Below are positions 1 through 8,942 of a DNA stretch of 64,000 nucleotides, piece after piece. The notes under the pieces are model-generated. The model searched no databases. It was given only the letters and a program-made list of their open reading frames with translations, and was not told where the DNA came from. The first letter of the stretch is position 1. Every line of letters begins with the position of its first letter. A program made the translations under genes and the position numbers. The stretch is taken from positions 49,784 through 113,783 of the forward strand of contig NZ_JANAVY020000012.1 of NCBI RefSeq assembly GCF_025195085.2. Reading direction: 5' to 3'. Origin of the DNA: Vibrio intestinalis. GTDB taxonomy: Bacteria > Pseudomonadota > Gammaproteobacteria > Enterobacterales > Vibrionaceae.

Positions 1-436
1 TGATATCCCATTTTCCGCCATAGTTAGCCGCAATGTTGATCACCATGCCTGAGTTACCCGCAGTTAACTCTTCCGCCTGCGCAATCTTCTTTTGCAAACG
101 GTCATTAAATCGACTTTTATCACCAATCACTCGTAGTCTTAAATTATTCTTATGCAGACGTTTTACTTCTGAAGATAAAACACTGATAAACAACTCCATT
201 AACACACCGACTTCTTCTTCTGGGCGACGCCAGTTTTCGCTGCTAAAAGCAAATAACGTCACGGCTTTAATGCCTAGCTTAGCCGAAGTTGTGATGGTTT
301 TTCTTACTGCTGCCACACCGTTCTTATGACCAAAAACGCGAGGTTTGCCTTGAGCTTTAGCCCAACGGCCATTTCCGTCCATGATAATAGCAATATGCTT
401 AGGAAGTAATTCAGGTGAGAGTTGTGAGTTTGACAT
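1..436 (-). CDS. uppS: Isoprenyl (undecaprenyl) diphosphate synthase, N-terminal part
   Basis: This is the cis-prenyltransferase that condenses isopentenyl diphosphate onto farnesyl diphosphate to make the C55 lipid carrier for peptidoglycan and O-antigen. About 145 residues are visible before the gene runs off the left edge, against roughly 250 for the family. The signature [10 protein letters not shown] lies at residues 17-26, with Asp20 as the expected catalytic, Mg-binding residue, and an FSSENWRRP motif follows near residue 70. The ATG at 436 begins MSNSQLS. It follows frr on the same strand, but a terminator-like hairpin lies between them. The identification is secure and the gene is partial only because of the window boundary. 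Confidence 0.95.
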   Translation of the reverse strand, partial: MSNSQLSPELLPKHIAIIMDGNGRWAKAQGKPRVFGHKNGVAAVRKTITTSAKLGIKAVTLFAFSSENWRRPEEEVGVLMELFISVLSSEVKRLHKNNLRLRVIGDKSRFNDRLQKKIAQAEELTAGNSGMVINIAANYGGKWDI

Positions 437-476
437 AGAGGTTAATGGATTACGAGCTGGGGACAAAGAGTAGCAC

Positions 477-513
477 AAAAAAGCGCTGAACTGCGAGTAC
501 AGCGCTTTTTTTT
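477..513 (-). terminator. Rho-independent terminator after frr
   Basis: An 8-bp stem AAGCGCTG (481-488) pairs with CAGCGCTT (500-507) and has A/T runs on both sides. Read on the minus strand it ends frr transcription ahead of uppS. The symmetry means it could also act on the plus strand. Confidence 0.75.
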
Positions 514-529
514 GAAGAGGACTGAAGAA

Positions 530-1087
530 TTAAACTTCCATCAGCTCTTTTTCTTTTGCAGCAAGTACATCATCAACTTGCTTAACAGCTGCGTCAGTCA
601 GCTTTTGAATCTCATCTTGACCTTTACGATCTTCATCTTCAGAGATTTCTTTATCTTTCAGTAAAGCTTTTAGCTCGCCGTTTGCATCGCGACGGATGTT
701 ACGGATAGCAACACGGCCACCTTCAGCTTCGCCACGAACGATCTTAACAAGATCTTTACGACGTTCTTCTGTTAGCGGTGGAAGTGGAACACGAATGATA
801 GTACCCGCTGACATTGGGTTTAGGCCTAGGTCAGAAGACATGATCGCTTTTTCAACTTTTGGCGTTAGCTCTTTGTCGAAAACAGTGATTGCAAGAGTAC
901 GAGCGTCTTCAGCAACAACGTTCGCCACTTGGTTAAGAGGCGTTGGCGCACCGTAGTACTCTACAGAGATACCAGATAGCAGGCTTGGGTGAGCGCGGCC
1001 AGTACGAACTTTTGAAAGGTTATTTTTTAGCGCTTCAACGCTTTTTTCCATGCGCTCTTGCGCGTCTTTTTTGATTTCGTTAATCAC
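530..1087 (-). CDS. frr: Ribosome recycling factor
   Basis: RRF works with EF-G and IF3 to split post-termination ribosomes in the cytoplasm. The 185 residues match the usual family length. The [12 protein letters not shown] segment near residue 27 and the later RRDANGELK segment belong to the three-helix bundle and are strongly conserved. The start is GTG at 1087, supported by AAGGTG five bases upstream. It lies downstream of pyrH in the order rpsB-tsf-pyrH-frr-uppS that is conserved in gammaproteobacteria. Nothing unusual is seen. Confidence 0.97.
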   Translation of the reverse strand: MINEIKKDAQERMEKSVEALKNNLSKVRTGRAHPSLLSGISVEYYGAPTPLNQVANVVAEDARTLAITVFDKELTPKVEKAIMSSDLGLNPMSAGTIIRVPLPPLTEERRKDLVKIVRGEAEGGRVAIRNIRRDANGELKALLKDKEISEDEDRKGQDEIQKLTDAAVKQVDDVLAAKEKELMEV

Positions 1088-1179
1088 GGTTTCACCTTAA
1101 TGATTCATCTTTCTTCAAGAAAGCTCTTTAGGGGTGAGCAAAGCCAAATGCCACCGATATTCGATGGCATCTACGCAGA

Positions 1180-1911
1180 TTAAGCCTTATCGCTGATTAG
1201 CGTACCTTCAGCTTCACCCATAACCACGCGACGTAGTGCGCCTGGCTTATTCATATTGAATACACGGATTGGCATTTTATGGTCACGCGCTAGAGTGAAC
1301 GCTGCCAAATCCATTACTTTTAGCTCTTTATCAAGAACTTCTGCGTACGTCAGTTCACTATACAGCTCTGCGTCTGGGTTTGCTACTGGGTCAGCAGTAA
1401 ATACACCGTCTACTTTCGTCGCTTTTAGAACCAAGTCCGCTTCGATCTCAATGCCACGTAGACACGCTGCAGAATCAGTCGTAAAGAACGGGTTACCAGT
1501 GCCTGCAGAGAAGATAACAACACGGCCTTGGCGCAATTCACGAATAGCGTCAGCCCAATTGTAATCGTCACATACGCCTTTAAGAGGAATTGCAGACATT
1601 ACGCGAGCATTTACGTATGCACGGTGTAGCGCATCACGCATAGCTAGGCCGTTCATTACTGTTGCTAGCATACCCATGTGGTCACCTACAACGCGGTTCA
1701 TACCCGCTTCTGCAAGGCCTGCACCACGGAAAAGGTTACCACCACCGATAACTACACCCACTTGAACGCCGAGTTCAACCAGCTCTTTTACTTCTTGTGC
1801 CATACGTTCTAGGATCGTAGGGTCAATGCCAAAGCCTTCTTCACCTTGAAGTGCTTCACCACTCAGTTTTAACAGAATACGTTGATACGCTGGCTTAGGG
1901 TTCGTTGTCAT
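1180..1911 (-). CDS. pyrH: UMP kinase
   Basis: This hexameric bacterial UMP kinase of the amino-acid kinase fold phosphorylates UMP to UDP in pyrimidine nucleotide synthesis and is classically activated by GTP and inhibited by UTP. Its 243 residues are normal. Visible motifs include LKLSGEAL near residue 14, the glycine-rich [10 protein letters not shown] near residue 55 and [12 protein letters not shown] near residue 135. The ATG at 1911 has AAGGT upstream. It sits between tsf and frr, with a terminator separating it from tsf, so it probably has its own promoter in 1912-2026. Confidence 0.97.
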   Translation of the reverse strand: MTTNPKPAYQRILLKLSGEALQGEEGFGIDPTILERMAQEVKELVELGVQVGVVIGGGNLFRGAGLAEAGMNRVVGDHMGMLATVMNGLAMRDALHRAYVNARVMSAIPLKGVCDDYNWADAIRELRQGRVVIFSAGTGNPFFTTDSAACLRGIEIEADLVLKATKVDGVFTADPVANPDAELYSELTYAEVLDKELKVMDLAAFTLARDHKMPIRVFNMNKPGALRRVVMGEAEGTLISDKA

Positions 1912-2026
1912 GGAGTTTACCTTCCAAAGAGAGTTATTGATTAACAGTCATGAATAGATACAGAATTTAGCGACATTCTACCTGAAATTAGCTCTCGCTT
2001 CTGATACCCATTCATCACGGCTAGTC

Positions 2027-2058
2027 ATAAAAAGACCGCAGCCTTGGCTACGGTCTTT
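2027..2058 (-). terminator. Terminator after tsf
   Basis: AAAGACCG (2031-2038) pairs with CGGTCTTT (2051-2058), extended by an inner AGCC/GGCT pairing. On the minus strand it is followed by a short T run. It separates tsf from pyrH. Confidence 0.75.
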
Positions 2059-2079
2059 AAAGTAAACTAACTCTAAGGA

Positions 2080-2922
2080 TTAACCTTTTTGAGCAGCTGC
2101 TACTTCGTCAGCGAAGCTCATTTCTTCGCCTTTATCGATACCTTCACCTACTTCTAGACGAACGAACGTTGCAACAGAAGCGCCACGCTCTTTAAGGATT
2201 TCGCCTACAGATTTCTTAGGTTCCATAACGAAAGGTTGACCAGTTAGAGAAACTTCGCCAGTGAATTTCTTCATGCGACCAACAACCATTTTCTCTGCGA
2301 TTTCAGCTGGTTTGCCTTCGTTCATAGCGATTTCTACTTGAACAGCTTTCTCTTTTTCTACTACGTCAGCAGGTACATCTTCAGGGTTAACGTACTCTGG
2401 ACGAGAAGCAGCTACGTGCATTGCAACGTGCTTAAGAGTTTCAGCGTCGCCTTCACCAGCAACAACTACACCGATTTTCTCACCGTGACGGTAAGAAGCG
2501 ATTGCAGTACCTTCAACGTACTGTACGCGACGGATGTTGATGTTTTCACCGATCTTAGCAACAAGAGTAACGCGAGCTTCTTCGAATTTCGCTTGTAGCT
2601 CTTCAGCAGTTGCTTTAGTTGCTAGAGCGTCAGCTGCAACTTCTTCAGCAAATGCAGTGAAGTTACCGTCTTTAGCAACGAAGTCAGTTTGGCAGTTAAC
2701 TTCAAGAAGAACAGCAACGCCGTTTTCTTCTTTAATGATGATTGCGCCTTCAGCAGCAACGTTACCTGCTTTCTTAGCAGCTTTAGCAGCGCCAGATTTA
2801 CGCATGTTTTCGATTGCTAGTTCAACGTCGCCGTTAGTTTCAACAAGCGCTTTTTTACATTCCATCATGCCAGCGCCAGTGCGCTCGCGAAGTTCTTTAA
2901 CTAGAGCAGCAGTTACAGCCAT
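2080..2922 (-). CDS. tsf: Translation elongation factor Ts
   Basis: EF-Ts is the guanine nucleotide exchange factor for EF-Tu. The N-terminal UBA-like domain carries [16 protein letters not shown] (residues about 10-25) and the core has the TDFVAK motif near residue 80 that contacts EF-Tu. The 280 residues match gammaproteobacterial EF-Ts. The ATG at 2922 has AGGA upstream. It forms the rpsB-tsf operon, with a terminator-like hairpin in the gap that would lower tsf expression relative to rpsB. Confidence 0.97.
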   Translation of the reverse strand: MAVTAALVKELRERTGAGMMECKKALVETNGDVELAIENMRKSGAAKAAKKAGNVAAEGAIIIKEENGVAVLLEVNCQTDFVAKDGNFTAFAEEVAADALATKATAEELQAKFEEARVTLVAKIGENINIRRVQYVEGTAIASYRHGEKIGVVVAGEGDAETLKHVAMHVAASRPEYVNPEDVPADVVEKEKAVQVEIAMNEGKPAEIAEKMVVGRMKKFTGEVSLTGQPFVMEPKKSVGEILKERGASVATFVRLEVGEGIDKGEEMSFADEVAAAQKG

Positions 2923-2952
2923 TCTCTATTCCTCAGTTGATTCAGAATTTGG

Positions 2953-2984
2953 TAAAAAACAGGGGCCTAAAATGTCGGCCCCTG
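2953..2984 (-). terminator. Intercistronic terminator or attenuator between rpsB and tsf
   Basis: CAGGGGCC (2960-2967) and GGCCCCTG (2977-2984) form a perfect 8-bp GC-rich stem followed on the minus strand by six T residues (2954-2959). As it lies inside the rpsB-tsf operon it presumably terminates partially. Confidence 0.7.
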
Positions 2985-3053
2985 CTGATAACTATAACTC
3001 AGTCTATGCTACAACTATGTTGCACATAGACCAAGTGTGACTCGGAGCCGCTA

Positions 3054-3782
3054 TTATTCAGCTTCTACGAAACCATCTTTTTCAGCAGCAACAGCTACGT
3101 CTTTGTTACGACCTTCAGTTACTGAAGTTGCAGCAGCGTTTAGGTAAAGCTGTACTGCACGGATCGCATCGTCGTTACCTGGGATGATGTAGTCAACGCC
3201 GTCTGGGTTAGAGTTAGTATCTACTACAGCGTAAACTGGAATACCTAGGTTGTTAGCTTCTTTAATCGCAATGTGCTCGTGATCAGCGTCGATTACGAAT
3301 AGAGCGTCAGGTAGACCGCCCATGTCTTTGATACCACCAAGAGATTTCTCTAGCTTCTCCATTTCACGAGTACGCATTAGAGCTTCTTTCTTAGTTAGCT
3401 TGTCGAAAGTACCGTCTTGAGCTTGAGCTTCAAGATCTTTCAGACGCTTGATTGACTGGCGAACAGTTTTGTAGTTTGTAAGCATACCGCCTAACCAGCG
3501 GTTGTTTACGTAGAACTGGTTGCTTGCGATTGCAGCTTCTTTAACAGCTTCAGATGCAGCGCGCTTAGTACCTACGAATAGAACTTTACCTTTCTTCTCG
3601 CCAACTTTAGCTAGTTCAGCTAGAGCTTCGTTGAACATTGGTACAGTTTTTTCTAGGTTGATGATATGAACCTTGTTACGAGCGCCAAAGATGAATGGCT
3701 TCATTTTTGGGTTCCAGTAACGAGTTTGGTGACCGAAGTGAACACCAGCTTTTAGCATATCGCGCATTGATACAGTTGCCAT
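3054..3782 (-). CDS. rpsB: 30S ribosomal protein S2
   Basis: S2 is a primary component of the small subunit near the mRNA exit side. The protein has 242 residues from the ATG at 3782, giving [19 protein letters not shown]. An in-frame extension to 3815 exists, but GAGG eight bases before the 3782 ATG and the family N-terminus both favour the shorter form. [17 protein letters not shown] at the N-terminus is characteristic. It is first gene of rpsB-tsf, and the upstream leader appears to hold an S2 autoregulatory structure. Confidence 0.97.
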   Translation of the reverse strand: MATVSMRDMLKAGVHFGHQTRYWNPKMKPFIFGARNKVHIINLEKTVPMFNEALAELAKVGEKKGKVLFVGTKRAASEAVKEAAIASNQFYVNNRWLGGMLTNYKTVRQSIKRLKDLEAQAQDGTFDKLTKKEALMRTREMEKLEKSLGGIKDMGGLPDALFVIDADHEHIAIKEANNLGIPVYAVVDTNSNPDGVDYIIPGNDDAIRAVQLYLNAAATSVTEGRNKDVAVAAEKDGFVEAE

Positions 3783-3885
3783 TTTAAAATCCTCTATGGG
3801 GTTAGGCCTCCACATTCCCCATAACTCCGACCCTAACTATCAGTTGGGCACCCCGGAATATGTGTCGGAATGTGTGTGATTTAAA
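3783..3885 (-). promoter_or_regulatory. rpsB 5' leader with probable S2 autoregulatory structure
   Basis: CACATTCC (3811-3818) is complementary to GGAATGTG (3867-3874), and CCGAC (3827-3831) to GTCGG (3864-3868). The pairings share two bases, so they may be alternative states. The structure ends about 28 bases before the rpsB start codon. E. coli and other gammaproteobacteria are known to have an S2-binding rpsB leader that represses rpsB-tsf. Assignment here rests on position and pairing, not on a covariance model. Confidence 0.5.
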
Positions 3886-4265
3886 GATATAGGTTTATGG
3901 AAGTGTGCTGCCTCGCCACTAACAAGTAGGAAGAATACAGAACACGTTTCCGGCGCGCTTTATACCATATTTGCAGTCTAATTGGCTAGTAAAAAATCTA
4001 TTTGCGCCAAATTCAGAGCGATTGAAATACCCAGTTTCAAATCGCTAAGCTATTGCTTAGACCACCCGAAAAGCACTAATGCCCTGTATCCCAATCCGTT
4101 TCACGATGACAGTCAAATAGATTGGTACTTTTCACTGCTTGGAAGGCCAATGAAGCTAGGCCAAAAACTTTGATCCAAATAACACAAATACACATTCTCA
4201 ACTCTTCCTGCTAAAATGCGTCCATTCGCGCCAATCTGGGCGCTGCTAGTAACAGAGTAAAGCCA
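3886..4265. other. Divergent rpsB/map intergenic region
   Basis: A candidate minus-strand -10 for rpsB, TATAAA (3959-3964), is followed by a GCGCGCC discriminator typical of stringently controlled ribosomal promoters, but no clear -35 is present. A plus-strand extended -10 TGCTAAAAT near 4209-4217 may serve map. Two small hairpins occur at about 4022-4040 and 4045-4060. No supported gene is present: an ORF at 3982-4173 starts with TTG and lacks a ribosome binding site. Confidence 0.4.
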
Positions 4266-5144
4266 ATGTCAATCAAGATTAAAACTGCTGAAGAAATCGA
4301 ACGTATGCGTTTAGCGGGCGCTTTAGCCGCTGAAATCCTAGAGATGATCGAACCCCACATCAAAGAAGGGGTAACAACAGATGAGTTGAACCAAATCTGT
4401 CACGATTACGGGATCGAAAAAGGCGCTTACTCGGCACCTCTAGATTACCATGGTTTCCCTAAATCAATTTGTACCTCTATCAACCACATTGTTTGTCACG
4501 GCATTCCAGCAACTCAAGATGAAGTGGGCAGCAATGGCCAAGTAAAACCTGCGGTATTGAAAAACGGCGACATCATCAACGTGGATATCACAGTTATCGT
4601 GCCTAACGAAGAAGGCGTTGACCTAAGCGTCCGCCCTGATGGTTACCACGGCGACACCTCTAAGATGTTCCTTGTGGGTGAAACCTCTCCTGCGGATAAA
4701 CGCCTATGCATGGTAACGCTAGAAGCCCTATACGTCGGTATGCGCACGGTTAAGCCAGGTTCAACGGTTGGCGATATCGGTACTGCGATTGAAAAGTACA
4801 TCAAGGAAAACAACAAAAAGAACCCGCGTAATAAGTTTTCTATCGTGAAGGATTTCTGTGGTCACGGTATCGGTAGCGAGTTCCACGAAGAGCCGCAAGT
4901 TGTACACTACAAAAACGCAGACCGCCGTGTGCTGAAAGAAGGCATGTGTTTTACTATCGAGCCAATGATTAACGCGGGTAAATTCGGCTGTACTGTCGAT
5001 GCGCAAGATGATTGGACGGTATATACAGGCGACGGTAAGAAATCAGCTCAGTACGAGCACACTATCGTTGTAACCAAAGAAGGTTGTGAAGTGCTAACCC
5101 TGCGTAGTGATGACACCATTCCTCGCTTTATGAAAAACGCATAG
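4266..5144 (+). CDS. map: Type I methionine aminopeptidase
   Basis: This metalloenzyme removes the initiator methionine from nascent proteins. The pita-bread fold ligands are visible: NVDITV and HGDTSK supply the two Asp ligands, FCGHGIG the His, and FTIEPM and QYEHTI the Glu ligands. At 292 residues it is longer than the 264-residue E. coli enzyme. The extra length lies partly in two insertions, one before the NGDIINVD segment (residues about 85-97) and one between the two Asp ligands (NEEGVDLSVR). It is followed by its own terminator and then glnD. Confidence 0.96.
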   Translation: MSIKIKTAEEIERMRLAGALAAEILEMIEPHIKEGVTTDELNQICHDYGIEKGAYSAPLDYHGFPKSICTSINHIVCHGIPATQDEVGSNGQVKPAVLKNGDIINVDITVIVPNEEGVDLSVRPDGYHGDTSKMFLVGETSPADKRLCMVTLEALYVGMRTVKPGSTVGDIGTAIEKYIKENNKKNPRNKFSIVKDFCGHGIGSEFHEEPQVVHYKNADRRVLKEGMCFTIEPMINAGKFGCTVDAQDDWTVYTGDGKKSAQYEHTIVVTKEGCEVLTLRSDDTIPRFMKNA

Positions 5145-5164
5145 TCACATCAAACATCACTTTC

Positions 5165-5195
5165 AATATCCCCGCCTCGTCGGGGATATTTTTTT
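5165..5195 (+). terminator. Terminator after map
   Basis: AATATCCCCG (5165-5174) pairs with CGGGGATATT (5181-5190) and a T run follows to 5195. Confidence 0.85.
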
Positions 5196-5246
5196 ATCTA
5201 CCAGCATTTGCTAAAGTGAACTTCTAAACCAAGCACGGAAGCCGCT

Positions 5247-7871
5247 ATGCCATTTCAATCTCCGCTCACGTTCGCTGATGAACAAATCAACGTTGCCGAA
5301 CTTAAACAGCAGTTGGACCATTTTGCACAATATCAAAAAGCAGAGTTTCTCAATCATCACCCGGTGAATGATTTAGTGCTTGGACGCGCTGACTATATCG
5401 ATCTATTACTGAATCGATTATGGCAGCATTATGGCTTCGCTCAGCTGCCTAGTATCAGCTTGGTTGCGGTTGGTGGCTATGGCCGTGGCGAACTTCACCC
5501 ACTTTCTGATATCGACATTTTAGTGGTATCCAAGAAAACCCTGCCAAATCATCTAGCCGCGAAAGTGAGTGAGTTCATTACGCTACTGTGGGATTTGCGT
5601 TTGGAGATTGGCCATGCGGTACGCAGCATTGAAGAATGTGTCGAAATAGGTAAGCAAGACTTAACCGTTGCCACCAACCTGCAAGAATCGCGTTTACTGT
5701 GTGGCTGTGAAGAGACTTTCCACCTGCTAAAAATGCAGATCCACTCTGAGTCTTTCTGGCCAAGTGAAGTGTTTTACAAAGCCAAACTGCAAGAGCAAAT
5801 CACCCGCCACGCTCGCTACCACGACACCACCTATAACCTTGAGCCAGATATCAAATCAACCCCCGGTGGCTTGCGCGATATCCATACTTTGAGTTGGGTA
5901 GCCCGTCGCCACTTTGGTGCTACCTCGCTGTTTGAAATGAGTCGCTATGGTTTTTTGACCGATGCCGAATATCGTGAATTGGTCGAGTGCCAAGAGTTCT
6001 TGTGGCGAGTGCGTTTTGCTCTGCATATCGACTTACGCCGCTACGACAACCGCTTAACCTTTGCCCACCAAGCACAAGTGGCAGAAAACTTGGGGTTTAC
6101 TGGCGAAGGTAACCGCGGCGTAGAGATGATGATGAAGGAGTTCTACCGCACGCTGCGCCGTGTGGCTGAACTCAACAAGATGCTGCTAAAGCTGTTTGAT
6201 CAAGCGATTCTCAACAATGGCACCGAAATTCGCCCAGAAATTATCAATGATGACTTTCAGCGTCGAGGCCGTTTAATAGAAGCTCGCAAGCCTGCCCTAT
6301 TCCAAGCAAGACCAGGGACCATTCTCGACATGTTCTTGCTGATAGCGAATGACTCGACCATAGATAGCGTTGCGCCATCGACTTTACGCCAACTGCGCAC
6401 TGCACGTCGCCGTTTAAATAAATTCCTGCATACCATTCCCGCGGCGAGAGAGAAATTCCTCGATTTATGTCGCCATCCTAACGCCCTGCATCGCGCCTTC
6501 GTTTTGATGCACAAGTTAGGAGTATTAGCGGCCTATTTGCCACAATGGAGCCAAATTGTTGGCCAAATGCAGTTTGACCTATTCCACGTTTACACGGTGG
6601 ACGAACACAGTGTCCGTTTGCTCAAACACATCAATACTTTCAGTTATGCAAAAAACCACAGCAAACACCCTATTTGCTGTGAAATCTATCCGCGAATTCA
6701 GAAAAAGGAATTGCTGATCATTGCGGCTATTTTCCATGACATCGGCAAAGGCCGTGGTGGTGACCACTCTGAAATTGGCGCGGTAGAAGCCTACGATTTT
6801 TGTATTGAACATGGCCTATCTAAACCCGAAGCCAAGTTGGTTTCATGGCTTGTACGTAACCACCTACTGATGTCTGTTACCGCCCAGCGCCGTGATATTT
6901 ACGACCCCGAAGTGATCACCGAATTTGCTAAGCAAGTGCGCGATGAAGAGTATCTAGAATACCTTGTCTGCTTAACCGTGGCTGATATTTGCGCGACGAA
7001 CCCAGAACTATGGAACAGTTGGAAGCGAACCCTATTAGCGGAGCTATTCTATTCCACGCAAAGAGCTCTGCGCCGCGGCCTAGAAAACCCGGTGGATGTA
7101 CGTGAACGTATTCGTCACAACCAGCAAATGGCTTCAGCACTGCTGCGCAAAGAAGGCTTCTCAAGTCGAGAAATCGATGTGTTGTGGCAGCGCTTTAAAG
7201 CAGATTACTTCTTGCGCCATACCCATAAACAAATTGCGTGGCATTGCTCGAATCTACTCAGTCATGAAGACCATTCAAAACCGCTGATTTTGATCAGTAA
7301 GAAGCCGACCCGTGGCGGTACCGAAGTATTCGTCTATAGCAAAGACCAAGAAGCACTGTTTGCCACCGTGGTAGCAGAGCTTGATAGGCGCAACTTTAAC
7401 GTCCATGACGCTCAAGTCATGACCAGTAAAGATGGCTACGTACTCGATACCTTTATGGTGTTAGACCAACATGGTGATGCTGTAGATGAAACCCGTCATA
7501 AAGCGGTATACAAACACCTAACTCATGTGCTGGAAGATGGTCGACCAACTAAAATTAAGACTCGCCGCACACCGCGTAACTTGCAGCACTTCACGGTAAA
7601 AACCAAAGTCGACTTCTTACCAAGTAAAAGTAAAAAACGCACCACGCTTGAGTTTGTCGCGTTGGATACACCAGGGTTACTTGCCATTGTTGGCGCTACG
7701 TTTGCGGACCTAAATATTGGCCTGCATGCGGCTAAAATCACCACCATCGGCGAGCGAGCAGAAGACTTGTTTATCATCACAGGCGCAGAAGGTGGACAGC
7801 TCACCGAGCAAGAGCAACAGACATTACGTGAGCAACTATGCGCGAATGTCGCCGAACTCGCGCCACACTGA
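5247..7871 (+). CDS. glnD: Bifunctional PII uridylyltransferase/uridylyl-removing enzyme
   Basis: GlnD is the primary nitrogen sensor: it uridylylates PII when glutamine is low and removes UMP when glutamine is high. The nucleotidyltransferase motif GGYGRGELHPLSDID lies at about residues 77-91, the HD hydrolase motif HDIGKG at 497-502, and two ACT domains for glutamine sensing fill the C-terminus (about 690-770 and 800-874). At 874 residues it matches E. coli GlnD (890). The ATG at 5247 has CGGAAG upstream. Map-glnD-yaeH order agrees with E. coli, without dapD in between. Confidence 0.97.
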   Translation: MPFQSPLTFADEQINVAELKQQLDHFAQYQKAEFLNHHPVNDLVLGRADYIDLLLNRLWQHYGFAQLPSISLVAVGGYGRGELHPLSDIDILVVSKKTLPNHLAAKVSEFITLLWDLRLEIGHAVRSIEECVEIGKQDLTVATNLQESRLLCGCEETFHLLKMQIHSESFWPSEVFYKAKLQEQITRHARYHDTTYNLEPDIKSTPGGLRDIHTLSWVARRHFGATSLFEMSRYGFLTDAEYRELVECQEFLWRVRFALHIDLRRYDNRLTFAHQAQVAENLGFTGEGNRGVEMMMKEFYRTLRRVAELNKMLLKLFDQAILNNGTEIRPEIINDDFQRRGRLIEARKPALFQARPGTILDMFLLIANDSTIDSVAPSTLRQLRTARRRLNKFLHTIPAAREKFLDLCRHPNALHRAFVLMHKLGVLAAYLPQWSQIVGQMQFDLFHVYTVDEHSVRLLKHINTFSYAKNHSKHPICCEIYPRIQKKELLIIAAIFHDIGKGRGGDHSEIGAVEAYDFCIEHGLSKPEAKLVSWLVRNHLLMSVTAQRRDIYDPEVITEFAKQVRDEEYLEYLVCLTVADICATNPELWNSWKRTLLAELFYSTQRALRRGLENPVDVRERIRHNQQMASALLRKEGFSSREIDVLWQRFKADYFLRHTHKQIAWHCSNLLSHEDHSKPLILISKKPTRGGTEVFVYSKDQEALFATVVAELDRRNFNVHDAQVMTSKDGYVLDTFMVLDQHGDAVDETRHKAVYKHLTHVLEDGRPTKIKTRRTPRNLQHFTVKTKVDFLPSKSKKRTTLEFVALDTPGLLAIVGATFADLNIGLHAAKITTIGERAEDLFIITGAEGGQLTEQEQQTLREQLCANVAELAPH

Positions 7872-7978
7872 TCTCGTGCACAAGTTGATAAAATAGCCTG
7901 CGCTTCAACTATCTAGCTCAAAAATAGGCTGCTACATTAAATGTGATAGCTTTCAATTCACATTGCATGAGGTAGCCT

Positions 7979-8362
7979 ATGTTTCCTAATCTCACTGGTT
8001 TAGGCATTCAAGATCCAAAACAAATCGAGCGCTATTCCCTTCGCCAAGAAGCGCATAAAGACGTGCTGAAGATTTACTTTCGTAAACAAAAAGGCGAGCT
8101 GTTTGCCAAAAGCGTCAAGTTCAAATACCCGCGCCAAGTGAAAAACGTTCTGGTCGACAGCGGCAGTCATAAATACAAAGAAGTGACCGAGATTAACCGC
8201 AACCTTACTTTGGTGATTGATGAGTTAAATAAACTGACTAAGCCAGAAAAAATGGCCGAAGTGGATGTGAAACAAAAAATCTTATCTGACCTGCGCCACT
8301 TAGAAAAAGTGGTATCGAGTAAGATAGCCGAAATAGAGTCCGATTTAGAAAAACTCAAATAA
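7979..8362 (+). CDS. yaeH: YaeH-like DUF3461 (UPF0325) protein
   Basis: The 127-residue protein closely matches E. coli YaeH, sharing the [14 protein letters not shown] and LKIYFRK segments near the N-terminus, [12 protein letters not shown] near residue 45 and a charged, helical C-terminus ending ESDLEKLK. Its molecular function is not established. There is no signal peptide or membrane segment, so it should be cytoplasmic. AGGTAGCCT precedes the ATG. It sits about 100 bases downstream of glnD, the same neighbourhood as in E. coli, and is closed by a bidirectional terminator. Confidence 0.92.
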   Translation: MFPNLTGLGIQDPKQIERYSLRQEAHKDVLKIYFRKQKGELFAKSVKFKYPRQVKNVLVDSGSHKYKEVTEINRNLTLVIDELNKLTKPEKMAEVDVKQKILSDLRHLEKVVSSKIAEIESDLEKLK

Positions 8363-8376
8363 GCGTCTAAACAACA

Positions 8377-8402
8377 AAAGGCTTCCAATCGGAAGCCTTT
8401 TT
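8377..8402. terminator. Bidirectional terminator between yaeH and pgpA
   Basis: AAAGGCTTCC (8377-8386) and GGAAGCCTTT (8391-8400) form a 10-bp stem between convergent genes, with T runs available on both strands. Confidence 0.85.
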
Positions 8403-8424
8403 GATCATTCGATAAGTGGGTTAC

Positions 8425-8931
8425 TTATACCATCCAGCCAGCGTATTTACCCACTAGGTATAAAGCAACGCCCGCCATGATACCCGCGACAATATCATCA
8501 ATCATAATGCCCAGCCCGCCATGTACGCGCTTATCTAACCAGCCTATTGGCCATGGTTTAACCATATCGAAAAAGCGAAACAGAACAAAACCAGTCAGAA
8601 GCCATTTCCAATCCGTCGCTGATAGTTGAAACATCGGCACCACTGCCATAGTGATCCAAAAACCAGCGAACTCATCCCAAACGATAGAGCCGTGATCGTG
8701 TACGCCCATATCATCCGAGGTAACCTGACAAATTTTAATACCAATCACACAAGCGATAACCACTACGACCAAATACAAACTAAGCGGCAGTTGTACTAAC
8801 AATAAATAGAGTGGAATGGCGGCGAGCGTACCCATGGTTCCCGGAACAACCGGAGATAAACCACTACCAAATCCGGTCGCCAATAAATGCCACGGATTTT
8901 TTAAAGAGATTAGAGATAAAGGATTGGCCAT
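8425..8931 (-). CDS. pgpA: Phosphatidylglycerophosphatase A
   Basis: PgpA dephosphorylates phosphatidylglycerol phosphate to phosphatidylglycerol at the inner membrane. The 168-residue protein has three to four hydrophobic segments and the family motifs GLSPVVPGTMGTL near residue 22 and DDIVAGI near residue 143, plus FFDMVKPWPIGWLD near residue 116. It begins 11 bases after the thiL stop, so the two are probably co-transcribed, as in E. coli nusB-thiL-pgpA. Confidence 0.95.
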   Translation of the reverse strand: MANPLSLISLKNPWHLLATGFGSGLSPVVPGTMGTLAAIPLYLLLVQLPLSLYLVVVVIACVIGIKICQVTSDDMGVHDHGSIVWDEFAGFWITMAVVPMFQLSATDWKWLLTGFVLFRFFDMVKPWPIGWLDKRVHGGLGIMIDDIVAGIMAGVALYLVGKYAGWMV

Positions 8932-8942
8932 AACAACTTCTT

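Noticed and set aside
2338..3040. Long plus-strand ORFs over tsf
   Set aside because: They are antisense shadows of a highly biased gene; similar shadows over pyrH, proB, the permease and hscA were dropped for the same reason.
4022..4060. Two small hairpins in the rpsB-map gap
   Set aside because: Short stems without a T run or conserved context; not enough to call a terminator or RNA gene.
3982..4173. 63-codon plus-strand ORF between rpsB and map
   Set aside because: TTG start, no ribosome binding site, overlaps promoter signals and resembles no family.
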